Made by a program: the position numbers and the translations under genes | Source of the DNA: Neoscytalidium dimidiatum | Taxonomy: Eukaryota > Ascomycota > Dothideomycetes > Botryosphaeriales > Botryosphaeriaceae | Length of the DNA: 64,000 nt | Reading direction: 5' to 3' | NCBI GenBank assembly: GCA_037367355.1 | Contig: CM074702.1 | Span: forward strand, 2,790,001 to 2,854,000 | Notes under the pieces: model-generated | What the model was told of the DNA's origin: nothing | The model's database searches: none | What the model saw: only the letters and a program-made list of their open reading frames with translations | Shown here: positions 35,220-46,300 of the stretch, in pieces | Numbering within the stretch: position 1 is the first letter of the stretch | How the letters are laid out: each line of letters starts with the position of its first letter

Positions 35220-36900
35220 TCAGGGCTGGGTGTCGCACGTCCAGCGAGCGCAGATGTACCGTCGGATAAGCATGCTACAGGTAATACGATTTAGAGCTAC
35301 TCGATACATCTCAATGACAGTATGCAGGGGCAACAAAGAAGACCTACCATTCTCCAGGAACATGGGGCTTTGGCCGCCGACCCGCTCGTTGCTAATATTG
35401 TGTGCAGTCCATGTCGAGGGAGTCGGAAGATCTGTCAGATGACCAGATTCAATCGTTTCTGAGTGTGGTTCGGTTCTAGGAATGCCGCAGCACATGCGCT
35501 TCCTCGGCGGCTCCGCGCGAAATTCCTGGGATGTTGCTTCCGGACAACGCGAAGTAGGAAGACATGGACTCTGACATTGTACCCTTCCGGGCTCCTGCAC
35601 CTCTAATGCGGCTGGTTCATGAGATTCAGCGTGTGATGGATCAAGGGCGGCTTCAGAAGATTCCCTATCGACCTCGGCAGCAATTAGGGTCCTCAACCCA
35701 GATGGAGGCCCTAGTAGTCGCTCATTCGGTTGATGTGCTGGTCGCCGCACGGCTTCTGCAACAGCTTGTCCACTGATCCGGTTCAGGTACGTAGCTTTCA
35801 GCAAATTTTCCAGAGGTCCCAACTTCGTCCAGGACGAGTATATGGACAACGACTCCACATACGAGTTGAATGCCTCGTATTCAGCACTATTCATTTCTCT
35901 TTCAAACCTACGTCCAATTAGTAAACTATGTCGCTCATTCTGGAAACTTACACTGTCAACGATCCCATATTGCCAAGCCCTATACCCATCCCCGACCGGA
36001 GTTGACCCCACTTAGAGCCAGCAAGAGCCGCTCTCCTGAATCTTTGCTTCTTATCAGAGACATGGCACTCACTAAACAGATGTTTTTCTACCCGGTTGAG
36101 GGCCCAAGCTCTGTAAGTCTGACCGCGAGAAGAGTGTGCCGTACGGCGCAACTCCTCTGCTTCCTTGTCTACGTGCTCGGAGAGAAGCTGAAGCTGAAGC
36201 CTACGGCGGGCTGGACCCACCGTTTCGTTCGTTTCGACGTCTTGGAAAATGGAAGAAATGATCCCAAGGTTACTATCCGATCTAGCGGAAGGCTGCTTCT
36301 GCCAGCCAATCCAGAAGCTCAAAGGGTTGTCCTTATAAGAAGCTTCGAAAGAATCTAGGTAGTCTTGGCTTGTGGGGAGTTTTGAGGCTAGGCTAGCCAG
36401 TCTTTCGATGGTCTTATGTGGAAGCTTTTGCTGACATGGAAGCTCGTATGTGGCGAAGAATCGAGTGATTTGATCTTTCGCGTTTTTCGCTGCAGCTGCT
36501 CTGTCCGTTTCCCCGGAAGTTCTGTTGTTCGCTGACTCAGAGTTCCGACAGGTCGTAGCACCGTTGGGTTGATTGTTTTCAAGAGAAATTGCGTCGTCGG
36601 TGCTGTTGGAATTAGGTGCTTGAATTGTCCAAAGCGCCTTTTGCAGCACGAGTAGACCATGATCACCACGGCCACACAAAGCCACGAACTGTGAAACATG
36701 CTGAGATAGACCCTTCTAAAAGTTAGCATTGAGGAAATACAAGAGAATTCAGAAAACCCTCATACTTCATCAAGTGGTTCTAGCGCTTTGGCCAACTTCG
36801 ACAGCCCATGTACGAGCGCCGTCCGCTGCTATAGACAAATACATAAGCATGAGGCAGCAGACGGACGACAGTGCTGTACCTTAGCAGTCATAGACTTCAT
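35220..36900 (-). CDS. Hypothetical four-exon protein, 511 aa
   Basis: Exons 36900-36880, 36828-36766, 36715-35952, 35907-35220. Introns of 51, 50 and 44 nt carry GTACAG, GTATGA and GTAAGT donors. Intron 2 has a GCTAAC branch and intron 3 a TACTAAT branch. The exon lengths sum to 1536 nt, an exact number of codons. The first exon is only 21 nt (MKSMTAK). Residues about 75-330 look globular and helical (ITRFFATYELPCQQK, NPLSFWIGWQKQPSARS). After about 370 the sequence is Pro/Glu/Ser-rich and probably disordered. No known domain recognised. Intact splice sites argue it is a real expressed gene despite the gene-poor surroundings. Confidence 0.7.
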
Positions 36901-37596
36901 TGGTGAAAAAGCCAAGGCAAGATGGTGACGGCGGAAGGTGTTGGAGTGTACGACGCAATGAGCGAGCGGTACGAGTCTGCAATTTCAAGCTGTAAATCAT
37001 TTGCAGCCCTTGATCTCTGATCCACTTGGGCCGGAGATCATCTGAACTTGGTATAGTGGGGCTTAAGATGGACGCCTAGATTGGCCGCTGGCACCCGTAT
37101 CGCACACTAGCGAGCTCCAAGTCACGAATGGGTTCACAGACCGCTTACGGCTCGATATACTCAGCGATCAGAAAGCGGGGTCGAATCGAATCCCCACCTG
37201 TCAGATATTGGCAGGTAGTCAACCCACTAGGTCACGTCGCAACATTCTCATCGAATTATTTGTGCTAGTCGAGTAGCACACTAAAAGATGAGAACATATC
37301 TCGCTATGGAAAGTTGTTCAAATCCGTACATTTCCGGTAAGATCGTTGATTAGCAGCTTGTGCAAGACTTTTGTCAGTCGAACTGAATCTTGTCCCCGTT
37401 GAGCTTCAACTAAATCCTGGGGACTGGTCTACGCAATGCCGTGGGCCCTCTATTGATTTTCAATACTGTCAGTTGCTAATCCGCTGTGATGACAATCTTA
37501 GATTCCACCTGTCGAACAGCATCGTCTGCTCGACTATGATATAGGAAATGCACAAGGCTGAAGTTCTCTCCCCACAAATCTCCCATTGGACCCATC
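36901..37596. other. Intergenic with a tRNA-like segment
   Basis: Probable promoter of the 36900 gene at its left end. The rest shows no gene except the degenerate tRNA-like stretch at 37171-37240. Confidence 0.5.
37171..37240 (-). other. Degenerate tRNA-like sequence
   Basis: On the minus strand a box-A-like TGACCTAGTGGGTTGACTACC is followed by an ACCTG/CAGGT stem and a box-B-like GGGGATTCGATTCGACCCC. Loop lengths (11 instead of 7) and the acceptor ends do not fit a functional tRNA. It may be a tRNA pseudogene or the head of a SINE. Confidence 0.3.
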
Positions 37597-37848
37597 ATGA
37601 CTGTCCCTCATGCCTACACAATCGCCCTCTTCTTCGCCGCTCTTCTCTGCACAGTCTTCACAGCTGTATGTGCTGTTGTTTGCGACCTTCCAAAGGCTTG
37701 CCGTGTTGGGCATGTAGTTGCGGCCATCGTCGCTGGCGGGCTCGCTGTGGTGAGCATATGCAGTGCCAAGCTCGATGATCCGGTCCCTGCCCAAGTCACC
37801 AATTTTTACTATATCTCTTCACTGTCACGAACCTCTTGGATCAGGTAA
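37597..37848 (+). CDS. Possible small membrane protein, 83 aa
   Basis: ATG 37597 opens a frame with two hydrophobic segments (IALFFAALLCTVFTAVCAVV at about 8-27 and VGHVVAAIVAGGLAVVSICS at about 37-56). The frame ends in GATCAGGTAATA, which could be a splice donor, so the coding region may continue and be cut by the RIP patch that starts about 110 bp later. Family unknown. Could be a remnant. Confidence 0.35.
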   Translation: MTVPHAYTIALFFAALLCTVFTAVCAVVCDLPKACRVGHVVAAIVAGGLAVVSICSAKLDDPVPAQVTNFYYISSLSRTSWIR

Positions 37849-37964
37849 TACTGTAGGACTATATAAGGCCACTAGCCAGCACTGAAAATCAGTGCGGCGT
37901 CGTACTTTTTCAGTCCGATAAATACTGTATCCCCCCCGCCTTTTAGTACCGATCTTCTACTAAT

Positions 37965-38545
37965 TCCCCGTAGTTTATATAAGAACTAGATATAAAGAGA
38001 GAGTTTAATAATAGTATAAAAGATTCTTAATTAGTTAATAAATAAGTTTTTAAGGATTTAAAGAATCCGATAGACGAAATAGTAAATATACGAGTAGTAA
38101 GCGAGGTTATGTAACTTATATAGACTATACTAGAACTTTATATAAAAGCCGATGATGTCGGCCCGCCGCCCCACACGGTGGACCGCGTGGTGCCGCCCTG
38201 ACGCTTGCCAGTCGACTGGCAGTCGATATGTACGGACGTAGCAATCGACTTCTCGATTGCTGATTGTGCCTTTTGGTTGGCTGGAGCGCGAGTCGGCCAC
38301 CTAGCCGGTTGAGCGATCGGTCTGACGGTACCGATCCTTACAATGACTTCTTATATATAAGTAGTAGAGAGGTCTAAATTAGAGTTTTTATACTATTTAT
38401 TACGACTATATAAGAATAAGGCCTCCGGGTAAGCTAAGAACGTTAAGAATATCTAAGAAAGATAGTTATAGCGAAGGTTTACTCTATTGCTTTTATAAAT
38501 ACTTAACGAGTTATTTACTTACCAGTCGGTCTAAAGACTAATTAT
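37965..38545. repeat. RIP-mutated patch interrupted by a GC-rich insertion
   Basis: Bases 37965-38150 and 38347-38545 have almost no CpA/TpG and are AT-rich. The 187 bp between them are GC-rich and unmutated. No domain is recognisable in the mutated halves. Confidence 0.7.
38156..38342. mobile_element. Young 187-bp insertion, solo-LTR-like, in a RIP patch
   Basis: Begins TGTCGGCCCGCC and ends CGATCCTTACA (TG...CA) and is flanked by ATGA at 38152-38155 and 38343-38346. It contains the palindrome GCCAGTCGACTGGC and has normal CA/TG content. The size and ends suggest a small LTR (TRIM-like) or another non-autonomous element that arrived after its host was RIP-mutated. The 4-bp duplication is short, so the boundaries are provisional. 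Confidence 0.5.
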
Positions 38546-38580
38546 ATATATAAGGAAGCGTCTTCATACTATTTTATTCT

Positions 38581-39371
38581 CTTGTGGAAGGTGCGAGTGG
38601 AGTATGGTACGGAACCGGCTTCAGCTTCAAGAGCGATGGCAATATGGGTGTGCAAGGTACCGTGGTGCTCGAATTGGTCAGCATTCCCATAATAATGCTG
38701 CGCTTTCTCTTATCCCTTTCCTGATACGTACGTTGTAGGTTGCTCCTCCTCACTACGCTTGCTCCGCCGATATCCCCGTTCCGCAAGATACGCAAGTTGT
38801 CCCGAACATTGGCTGGGCGAACGCGCTACCAGACACCGTGGCGACCGTCAACATCAGCGTGACCGACCCGCTGATTGAGGGATCGCAAGCCATCGCCTTT
38901 GTCAACGGCGTGGGCTATCACGACAAGAACTCGGCCGATCGCCCTTTTGCTAACGCTTCGCGGGGATGGAATTGGGGACACGCGCGAGTTGGCGAATACA
39001 GCGTCGTCTGGTTCGATGCCCTCGACCAGGTGGGCGAAGAGTATGTAAGCGGGTACGTTGCGAAGGACGGAGTAGTGCTCGCAGCAGCGTGTGACGCGGG
39101 AGCCGTCAAGGTCAGGTCCGCGCCTGACGTCGATGGCACAACCAAAGGGCTGCCCTCGGCTGGAGAGCCGCCGCCGGAGAAGCTGACGATCGTTTTCAAC
39201 TTGGCTGATGGGGAGATTCTCCATTTAGAAGCGTCGAACGATGAAATCTTATCGACAGCTTCCATGTATCGCCGCTGGACTGGGCAGGTTAGCGCGAGAT
39301 TCGCGGGGAAGGAGGAAAAGTTCACGGGGACGGGCCTGTGGGAAATGATCAATCTTCTCGAATTCTCTTAA
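38581..39371 (+). pseudogene. 5'-truncated AttH / Diels-Alderase-like (CrtC-type) protein
   Basis: Two exon parts, 38581-38676 and 38739-39371, separated by a 62-nt intron (GTCAGC...GTTGTAG), give VEGASGVWYGTGFSFKSDGN and then VAPPHYACSADIPVPQ, VVPNIGWANALPD, GVGYHDKNSADRPF, GWNWGHARVGEYSVVWFDAL. This order is typical of the fungal lipocalin-like family that includes Diels-Alderases of polyketide/peptide pathways and CrtC/AttH relatives, which are about 390 aa. Only about 240 residues remain. The missing N-terminal half is replaced by the RIP patch, so the gene is very likely dead although the remaining frame is open to its natural stop. The exact reaction cannot be inferred. Confidence 0.65.
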
Positions 39372-39787
39372 ACTCTGGGCTTTCCACTCTCATATATGTA
39401 TGCCTCCCGTTCAGGAACATCGAGCATCAAGGAACGCTAAAGCGTTCTTCACCCAGCAATACAAACCACATATGGCAGGGTCCAGCCTCTGAACCCGTCA
39501 CGACTTCAGGAAGTAATTTAGTGTGCAAATTAATGCTTTCACATCGTCTGGCTTCGATTAGCATTGTCTAACTTTAATACGAAGGTGTATTTATGGCGAT
39601 CTGAGGATTTTTACTTCAAGAGTTTTGGTAGGCGATCCATCCCCCTTGACAAAATAGCAGCCTTTCAATCCCAAAAGAAAAACACCATTGAGTATGAGAT
39701 GCGGGACAACGCTCATTTGATGACAAATTTTATATATTCTTGAAGGCTACCCTATTTCAATGGGGAAGATTCAAGATCTGTTCTACT
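39372..39787. other. Intergenic, nothing recognised
   Basis: Space between two convergent damaged genes. No supported coding or RNA feature. Confidence 0.5.
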
Positions 39788-41001
39788 TCAGAGCTTTGCG
39801 CCGATTTCATCAAACATCAACCTCTCACCGCTCAGTAAGTTGTGCTGAAGCGCTTGGCCAATGGCTAGGGCTCTCACTGAGCTTTCGAGTCTGACAGGCA
39901 AGGGAGCGTTGTCTAAGCAACATAAAGTGAACTCTCTAGCCTCAGTGACAAAAGCATCTCCAAAGCGATCAAGTGCATGTTGGGGGAGCTCCCGCCTGGC
40001 TCCGAACGAATCATGAACCTCGACATGGTTCTTCCGCGCCTGCATGTTGACTTTCACTGAGCCCTTTGAACAAATGATCTCTATGGTATCTTCCTGACTA
40101 GCTGCCAACATTCTCGAGCAGTAGAAGTTGACACTTTGGCCTCCATACAGCTCAATCGTAAGCCATCGCAATGTCACGGTCTTTGATTGCTTCGAGACTA
40201 GGATACACAGCAGTAGCACCGATCACCTGCAAGCTCTTGATCTTGCAGTTTTCTCCAAGATACCAGAGCATGAGATCAATATCATGGATTGAGCAATAAA
40301 TGAATATGCCACCACTGATCTTCGCGTAATTGACAAAGAAACCTGAGGAGTCATGTAAGTCTGCTGTCTGGGATCGAAACACCACAGGGCGGCCGTAATC
40401 GCCACACGCCACCTTCTTGTATGCCTCTCGATAAGAGGTGTCAAATCGACGCGAGGAGCCGCACATGACCTTTTGATTGGAGTAGGTTCGGAGAGGCCGC
40501 TTATAGGCATCGACTACGGCTTGTGCTTGTGGGAGTAGATGTCAGCAAAAGCGCATATATCTGTTGCATCAAATTATACACACAACAGCCACATCAATAC
40601 CCAATGGCTTTTCACGTAAAGCATGATAACCTCCCTCAACGGCGCTTAGAGGCTGTTTCGCATGAACGGTAGTGGTGCTGGCGATTACGACGGCCTGCAG
40701 ATCTTCTTTCGCGTGCATTTCGCCGTAGCCCTAATAGACGCGGACGTCGTCGAGCTGTTCCGTCGTCGATTTGCGTTCGTCCTAATCAGAGCTTGTTATC
40801 GCCACCACCTCCGCCCGATGTGTGAGCGTCTGGAAGTTGAGCGCATGGCGCTTCCCTAATTGTCATTGAACATGGTGTATCCATACACAGAGGCTGATGA
40901 GGCGTATACATGCGGCCAAGGCCAGCAATTCCAACTCGAGGTTCCTGACCACTGATGGTGCAGCGAGGAACGGACAAGAAACAAAAGGTAGAGATGCTCA
41001 A
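39788..41001 (-). pseudogene. Gfo/Idh/MocA dehydrogenase (inositol 2-dehydrogenase-like), broken
   Basis: From 41001 downward: PRVGIAGLGRM (Rossmann GxGxxG), KRHALNF, EVVAI, KEDLQAVVIASTT, EKPL-type REKPLGIDVAV, VDAYKRPL, RRFDTSYREAYKKV, HDIDLMLWYLGE and, after a shift, ELPQHALDRFGDAFVTEARE with FTLCCLDNAPLPV. That is the full order of an NAD(P)-dependent sugar or inositol dehydrogenase of about 350 aa. It is disabled by two in-frame stops in the N-terminal exon (SSD*DER and VRVY*GYGE), a one-base problem at the first intron junction near 40895, and a one-base frameshift near 40160 between IAMA and ELYGGQ. The C-terminal 120 residues remain open. At least the stops are hard to explain as sequencing error. 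Confidence 0.75.
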
Positions 41002-41436
41002 ATTTCGCAGCCTCGAATGATCATCAACTTATGTGGTTTTTAGGCCTGAATTATTAAGCAGACACGTGTTCCCGTTATTCGATGGGCTATAGTAGTACAC
41101 GTAGGAGGTTCGTGAATCGGGTGTGGAAATCCGACTGAGGGTTCACAAAACTCTGCCCTTCCTACGGCACCAGCGTCCGGCCTAGAAACCACCTCAAAGC
41201 TGGTCGGGAATTCTCTCGATTGCCAAGCATGTACTTTATGACTCAATAAGAGGAATTAACACTCGTGTGTCAAAGATCGAGCGACTTCAGCTACTTTTTT
41301 ATAGCCTACGCATCAATTAACTTCGATATAACTGCCGATTGTAGATTAGCTGAATAGTGGACGATGCATCTGATCAATCCTAATTGAGGAAACTACACAT
41401 TCAGAATCCAGAACATCCGCGTCTCCATGGTATGCC
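41002..41436. other. Intergenic, nothing recognised
   Basis: No supported gene. It follows the 3' end of the 42371 gene and precedes the dehydrogenase remnant. Confidence 0.5.
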
Positions 41437-42371
41437 TCATGTAACCGTCGCATGATCTGTTTTACCACCTCCGTAATAGCGGCTCATAACCTTCTTCACA
41501 GTATCCTCCGCCCGGCTGCCGCTGGCAAACTCAGTGATAAGATGTGACATCATCTCAGCGTTCGAAACAAATCCGCAGCGGATGACGTCTTGCATCAATT
41601 CAGGCACGGAATGCTGGGTGATGCCGCGAACAATCGGTCCTAAGGTCATACATAGTTCCATCAAGTCAGCCGAGCTCGCGATCATACGTCACACAAGCAA
41701 TCGCGGGCTCACCTATCAAGCTGGAGTCTCTCGGCCGACGCAGCTTGATCTCGTATTTTTGCACGTCCGCTGCCGAGTAGTCGGTGCAGAGGTCGACTCT
41801 GTGCCCGATGCTGGTGATGATGTAGTCGAGGTTCCCCGGTTCGTCGACAAACTGGAAATACTGTGGTGCTATGAAGACAGTCAAGTTAGGCCTGGATCAG
41901 CTTGTAGGAATCGGTCGAAAGGCTGTTTGTGCGTACTTTTGCCTTTCTCTTGGACGTCTCGCTGGTTTTGGACCTCTAGATTCAGCTGCTCCGCGGTCCG
42001 ACGTGCAGCCTTGAGAATATTTCCGATGGCGAAATCGTCCTCTACACCCATCAACGTTGTTGGCATCGGTAAGAAGAGCTGTAGTACTGAATTGCCTCGA
42101 CCTTACTGTAAATAATGATGCCTCGCTCGAAACGGTCGAGGTTCGAGTAGCAGATGAGGAAGAATACATCCACGAAGCCGATCAGACGGATTTTCCCAGC
42201 CCAACGCTCATTGTTGATGAGCACTTCCCACGGGTGGATGTCGCTATCAGACCAGCGTTAGCGTTATGAAAGGTGCTGTTGGAGAAATGCTGGCACACAC
42301 CATTCGACCTCCTTATTTTTGTCGTGAACGGGTCGGTCAAAGATTGAGAGGACTCTGTGATATGATGCCAT
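41437..42371 (-). CDS. Hypothetical five-exon protein, 223 aa
   Basis: Exons 42371-42301, 42243-42107, 42041-41937, 41868-41713, 41639-41437 with introns of 57, 65, 68 and 73 nt. Donors are GTGTGT, GTAAGG, GTACGC and GTGAGC; a CGCTAAC branch is visible in intron 1. Exon lengths total 672 nt, exactly 224 codons. The protein begins MASYHRVLSIFDRPVHDKNK (ATG in a GGAAGCGATGG context). Visible segments are HPWEVLINNERWAGKIRLIG, FFLICYSNLDRFERG and QYFQFVDEPGNLDY, ending in a helical tail with ASGSRAEDTVKKVMSRYYGG. It looks like a compact soluble protein. Family not recognised. Confidence 0.65.
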
Positions 42372-43359
42372 CGCTTCCTACCCGGAGAAAAGCACGCGGA
42401 TGGATGGAAATTGCAAAAGAGGGCTGAAAACTGACAAGACCTGCTCAGAGGGAATGGAAATACCTTGCCATGCTTACCGCGAGCGCCCCCACTCAAACTG
42501 ATTTTAGGCATTGGACGAAGAAGCGGTGATGAAGTGGTAATGAGGCTAAGGCGATTAGATGCGTGGTGGAGAATTGCGGAGACAGCGCCCGAAGATAACG
42601 AAGTTACGACAGGTGTAGATGAACGGGCAAATTTTCTTCGGCCCCCAAATGCAATAGCTTTAACACCTGCACGTACTAAAGCTGCATATTGAAGATGCCG
42701 GTCAAAGCACGCGAGTTGCGAGAGCTCAGCTCCGTGCGCCGATCACGCCCGAGACGGCAATTTTTGCAGAGCGCTTGGGCCTGACGTCGCGCATTGCGGT
42801 GAGCCCTGCATATCAGGCAGAGAGCTGAAAGACGCGATACGACCTTGTCGTCGATTATTGGACGCTGGCCGTCGTGCTAACGTGCTGCAGCAAGAGACAG
42901 CACACTGATCTCGGTTGCCCCGTCTGTGAGATGCGGATGCTTTGGCAACTCGTGCTGCCACATAGGGAGAATGCACCCTGGATGCTGTCTTGCAGTCCCA
43001 TCCGCCTTGCCTTACCTGGTAAGTACATTGCCAGCGCATTCGACTCCCCCGAGGGCAGCATGCTTAGGAGAGTGTCGAACCCTATTTACGTGAGGGCTGC
43101 GGCGGGTCCGAGTATCTATTTTTCTTTCCATCATACAGCCATCCGGACGCCTTAAGCGGTCGAAAGAACTCAGAAGTGAGCTTCCACGGACTTGCGGACC
43201 TTCTGCAGTTCGCAGCGTCTCGACCTTGAGTCAAACAGCGTTTCTCGCAGCACCTGCGCGCCGTTGTGTTCTGTCCTCACTGCTCTCGTGAGTATCCAGT
43301 CCTCGGCGACGACAGATATTCCTCTGGCATCGTCACTAACCCCCTCCCTGCAGCTCGCC
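42372..43359. other. Divergent promoter region and 5' UTR intron of the HET gene
   Basis: No separate gene is supported. A spliced leader is likely: GTGAGT at 43288 and CTCCCTGCAG at 43353 bracket a 66-nt intron that ends six bases before the HET start codon. Confidence 0.6.
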
Positions 43360-46300
43360 ATGGATCTCCTGGACAACGTCAAGATCCTGGACAACGTCAA
43401 AGATGGCCTGAAAGAACGGGCGACGGACGTGCTGCGCCTGTCCGAGAACACCATCCGCGACGCGTCGCAGAACCCGGAGAAGTTTCGCGGATTCCTGAAC
43501 CTGTGGCTCGCGCCGACGTTCCGGCCCACGTTCGCCCCGGCGAGGACGCGGCGGAAGGACCCGGACATCCAGCTGCTGGACACGGCCGTGGAGCAGGCTC
43601 CGGCGACCCCCCAGCGCATGTTCGACCTCGACACGGGCAACCTGGTGGGCGGGCTCGAGAGCGAGGAGACCGCCGGTCGGTACTGCGTGCTCTCGCACCA
43701 GTGGAAGGGCGCCGAGGTCGCGCTCGACTACATCGACAGGGCGCGCGCGCACGACAGCGACAAGATCAGGAGGGCGGGGCAGAGCGATGCGAAGAACGAT
43801 GTCGAGATGGCGTACAGGCTGTGCGAACACGAGATCGAGGAGAAGGCCAAGGTCGTCGAGAAACTATTGGAAGAGGCCAACAGCGCGCACGAAGCCGAGG
43901 GCGGCGCTGGCAGACCGTCCCGCGACTTCAATCAGACGCTCGCGGCTCGCATCGACGTCAGCGGCATCAAGTCGAAGGTGAAAGATGCGAAGAAGGCCTT
44001 CAAGAAAGCGAAGGACAAGCGCGCGACTGCCGAGAAGGAGGCCGATGCCTTCAAGGTCCTGAAGATCGAGATGGAGAATACCATCCTGGGCCGGGACAGT
44101 AGAAAGGATGCCGACGAAAAGCCTCCTGAGGCACGAAGAGCCGGCGAAAACCCATGCGCAGAGGATCTCAAGAAAGCCGAAGGCGCCTTCGAAGACGCAC
44201 AGAAGAAACTCATCGACATCGACGAGGAGCTGCTAAACTCCAAGAAGGACGACATCGAGTTCTTTCAGAAGAACAGTCTGCTTCGCGAAGCCGTCGATGA
44301 GCTGCTGGGGCTTTTGGAGCGGTGGAGGTCTGTTATCAAGATCAAGAAGTCCATGGAACATGCGAAGCGGATCTTCGATGAAAAGCTTTTCCCAGCCGGG
44401 GAGAAGCGGTACCTCTGGAACGACACGTGCTGCATCAACAAGACTGACCAGGGCGAGCTGGTCACGTCACTCTCACTCATGGGAGATTGGTACACGAACG
44501 CAGAGTTCTGCTTGGTACATCTCGACACCAAGAAGACCGAAGACAACTTGGTCGAGGAGTGGGAGCGCTTTCAAAGGCGAGCGGTCGCTGAGATGGAGCC
44601 TGTCTTGCCTGATCCCAACTTCAAGGACTTTGGCGAAGTCTGTAAAGGGCAGAGAAAGCCAGAATGGGCGACGCGTGGGTGGACTCTCCAAGAGTTGGTC
44701 ATGAGCAGGAGTACCTTCTACGTGAACTCAGCGTGGGAACCACTGAGTCGGGAAGTCGAGAATCTTGGTCCTTACTACTATCTCTGCCCTTTCATAGAGC
44801 TCTATGTCGGCAGCGAGGCGCCCGAAAACCTCAAGAGTCTGCGTACATTCTGGGAGAAGACTGTAAGAAGCCAAAGCCTTCAGGTAAGAAAAAGGAACTC
44901 GAAAATTGCCACAAGCGCTAATCGAACGTTTTAGTCGCCCAAAGTCGACATCAAGAACCCAAGTGTCAAGGCTGCACAGAACTTGATCTTGATACTGGAT
45001 GCGCTTGAGCTCGAGATATCTGGAAGCATCGAACGTGAGACGGCCATTCCACTCATATCCCAAGCAGTATATCTCGCCGCGCTGGGGATGAGAAAGGAGG
45101 TCAAAAAGGAATGGGCCAGCAAGCTTCAACTCATCCACAACCTCAGCGTTCATCTCAAGGAAGACGTCAAAAGTGTGTTCCCGGCCAAGGAGCCCCATGG
45201 AGAACCCGAGGATGACGCAAGGCGTGTGATCAAGTTCCTGCTCCGGTGTCTCGTTGCGGAAACCAAAGACTTGATCTCGGATGACAGAAAGTCAATTGCA
45301 AGATTCGGCAACGTAGACACCTTGGACAGCTGGAAGGGCGGTACTGAGCGGTCCAAATTCTCGACTCAGAAGGTTATGTCGTTGGCATCCTACCGGAATT
45401 GTACTGTGGAGACAGATCGGGCCTACTCGTTGATGGGCTTGCTCGGAGTGCGGTGTCCTACATTCGCGGCTGAGGGCCTGTCTAGAGCTCTGGCACGCCT
45501 CTTCGATGAGGCTCTTATATCGTCCAACGATGTCTCGGTCTTCAATTGGACGGGGAGAGATATGGGAAGCAACATTCGCGGCCGCTCGCTGTACCCCTCG
45601 AGCCTGGACGCCTTCCACGATGACCCTGGTGAGGGCAGGTCGGTTGCCCTCAGAAACCTGAGGAAACTCCTGGAGGAAAAGCGAAGCGGGGTGATGCAGA
45701 CGTTCCTTCGGGTCGTCGATATGCTCCAAGACGCAATGAAGTTCCTCAAGAAGCACGATCACAAACATATTCCCCTTGAGTGGATATCAGGAGTCATCCA
45801 CTTCGTGCGAGATGCCGATTTCGAGCTGCTCGAACCGCAAATACACCAGCTCGAGAGCATCCTTGCTTGGATCGTCAACAAATGCAACGCAGCAATTGCG
45901 AACAAAGAAAAGAAGCCGACCGGCCATAGCAGGTTAAGCCTCCACAAACTGCACAGGATACACAGCGATTCTGTTGCAGAGATTGCGAGGAACCCAATTG
46001 GAAGCGCCCTCGGTCTGCATTCACCGTTCAGCAGGAAGAGATCACGTGAAAGTGATTCGAGTCCTTCTGCTAAGCGGGTCAAGATGGAAGATGGAAGTCA
46101 GGCTTCCCCGACGCCCGACCCGCTGAGCGATGATGTGTACGACGTATCGTCGCTCGAGGCTGACATAGAGAGGCTGAATCCTTCAGTGAACAACTACCTC
46201 AAGGCGAAAGGATCCCCGCCATCGGGAGGGAAAGGCGTACCAGAGCTACCGCAAGACATCCTGACTGAGCCAAGGAAGTCCAACGTCCCGCAGGTCGGGG

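Noticed and set aside
43266..44102. 278-residue frame overlapping the HET gene
   Set aside because: Arg/Gly-rich alternate frame of the HET exon; the HET motifs are in the other frame.
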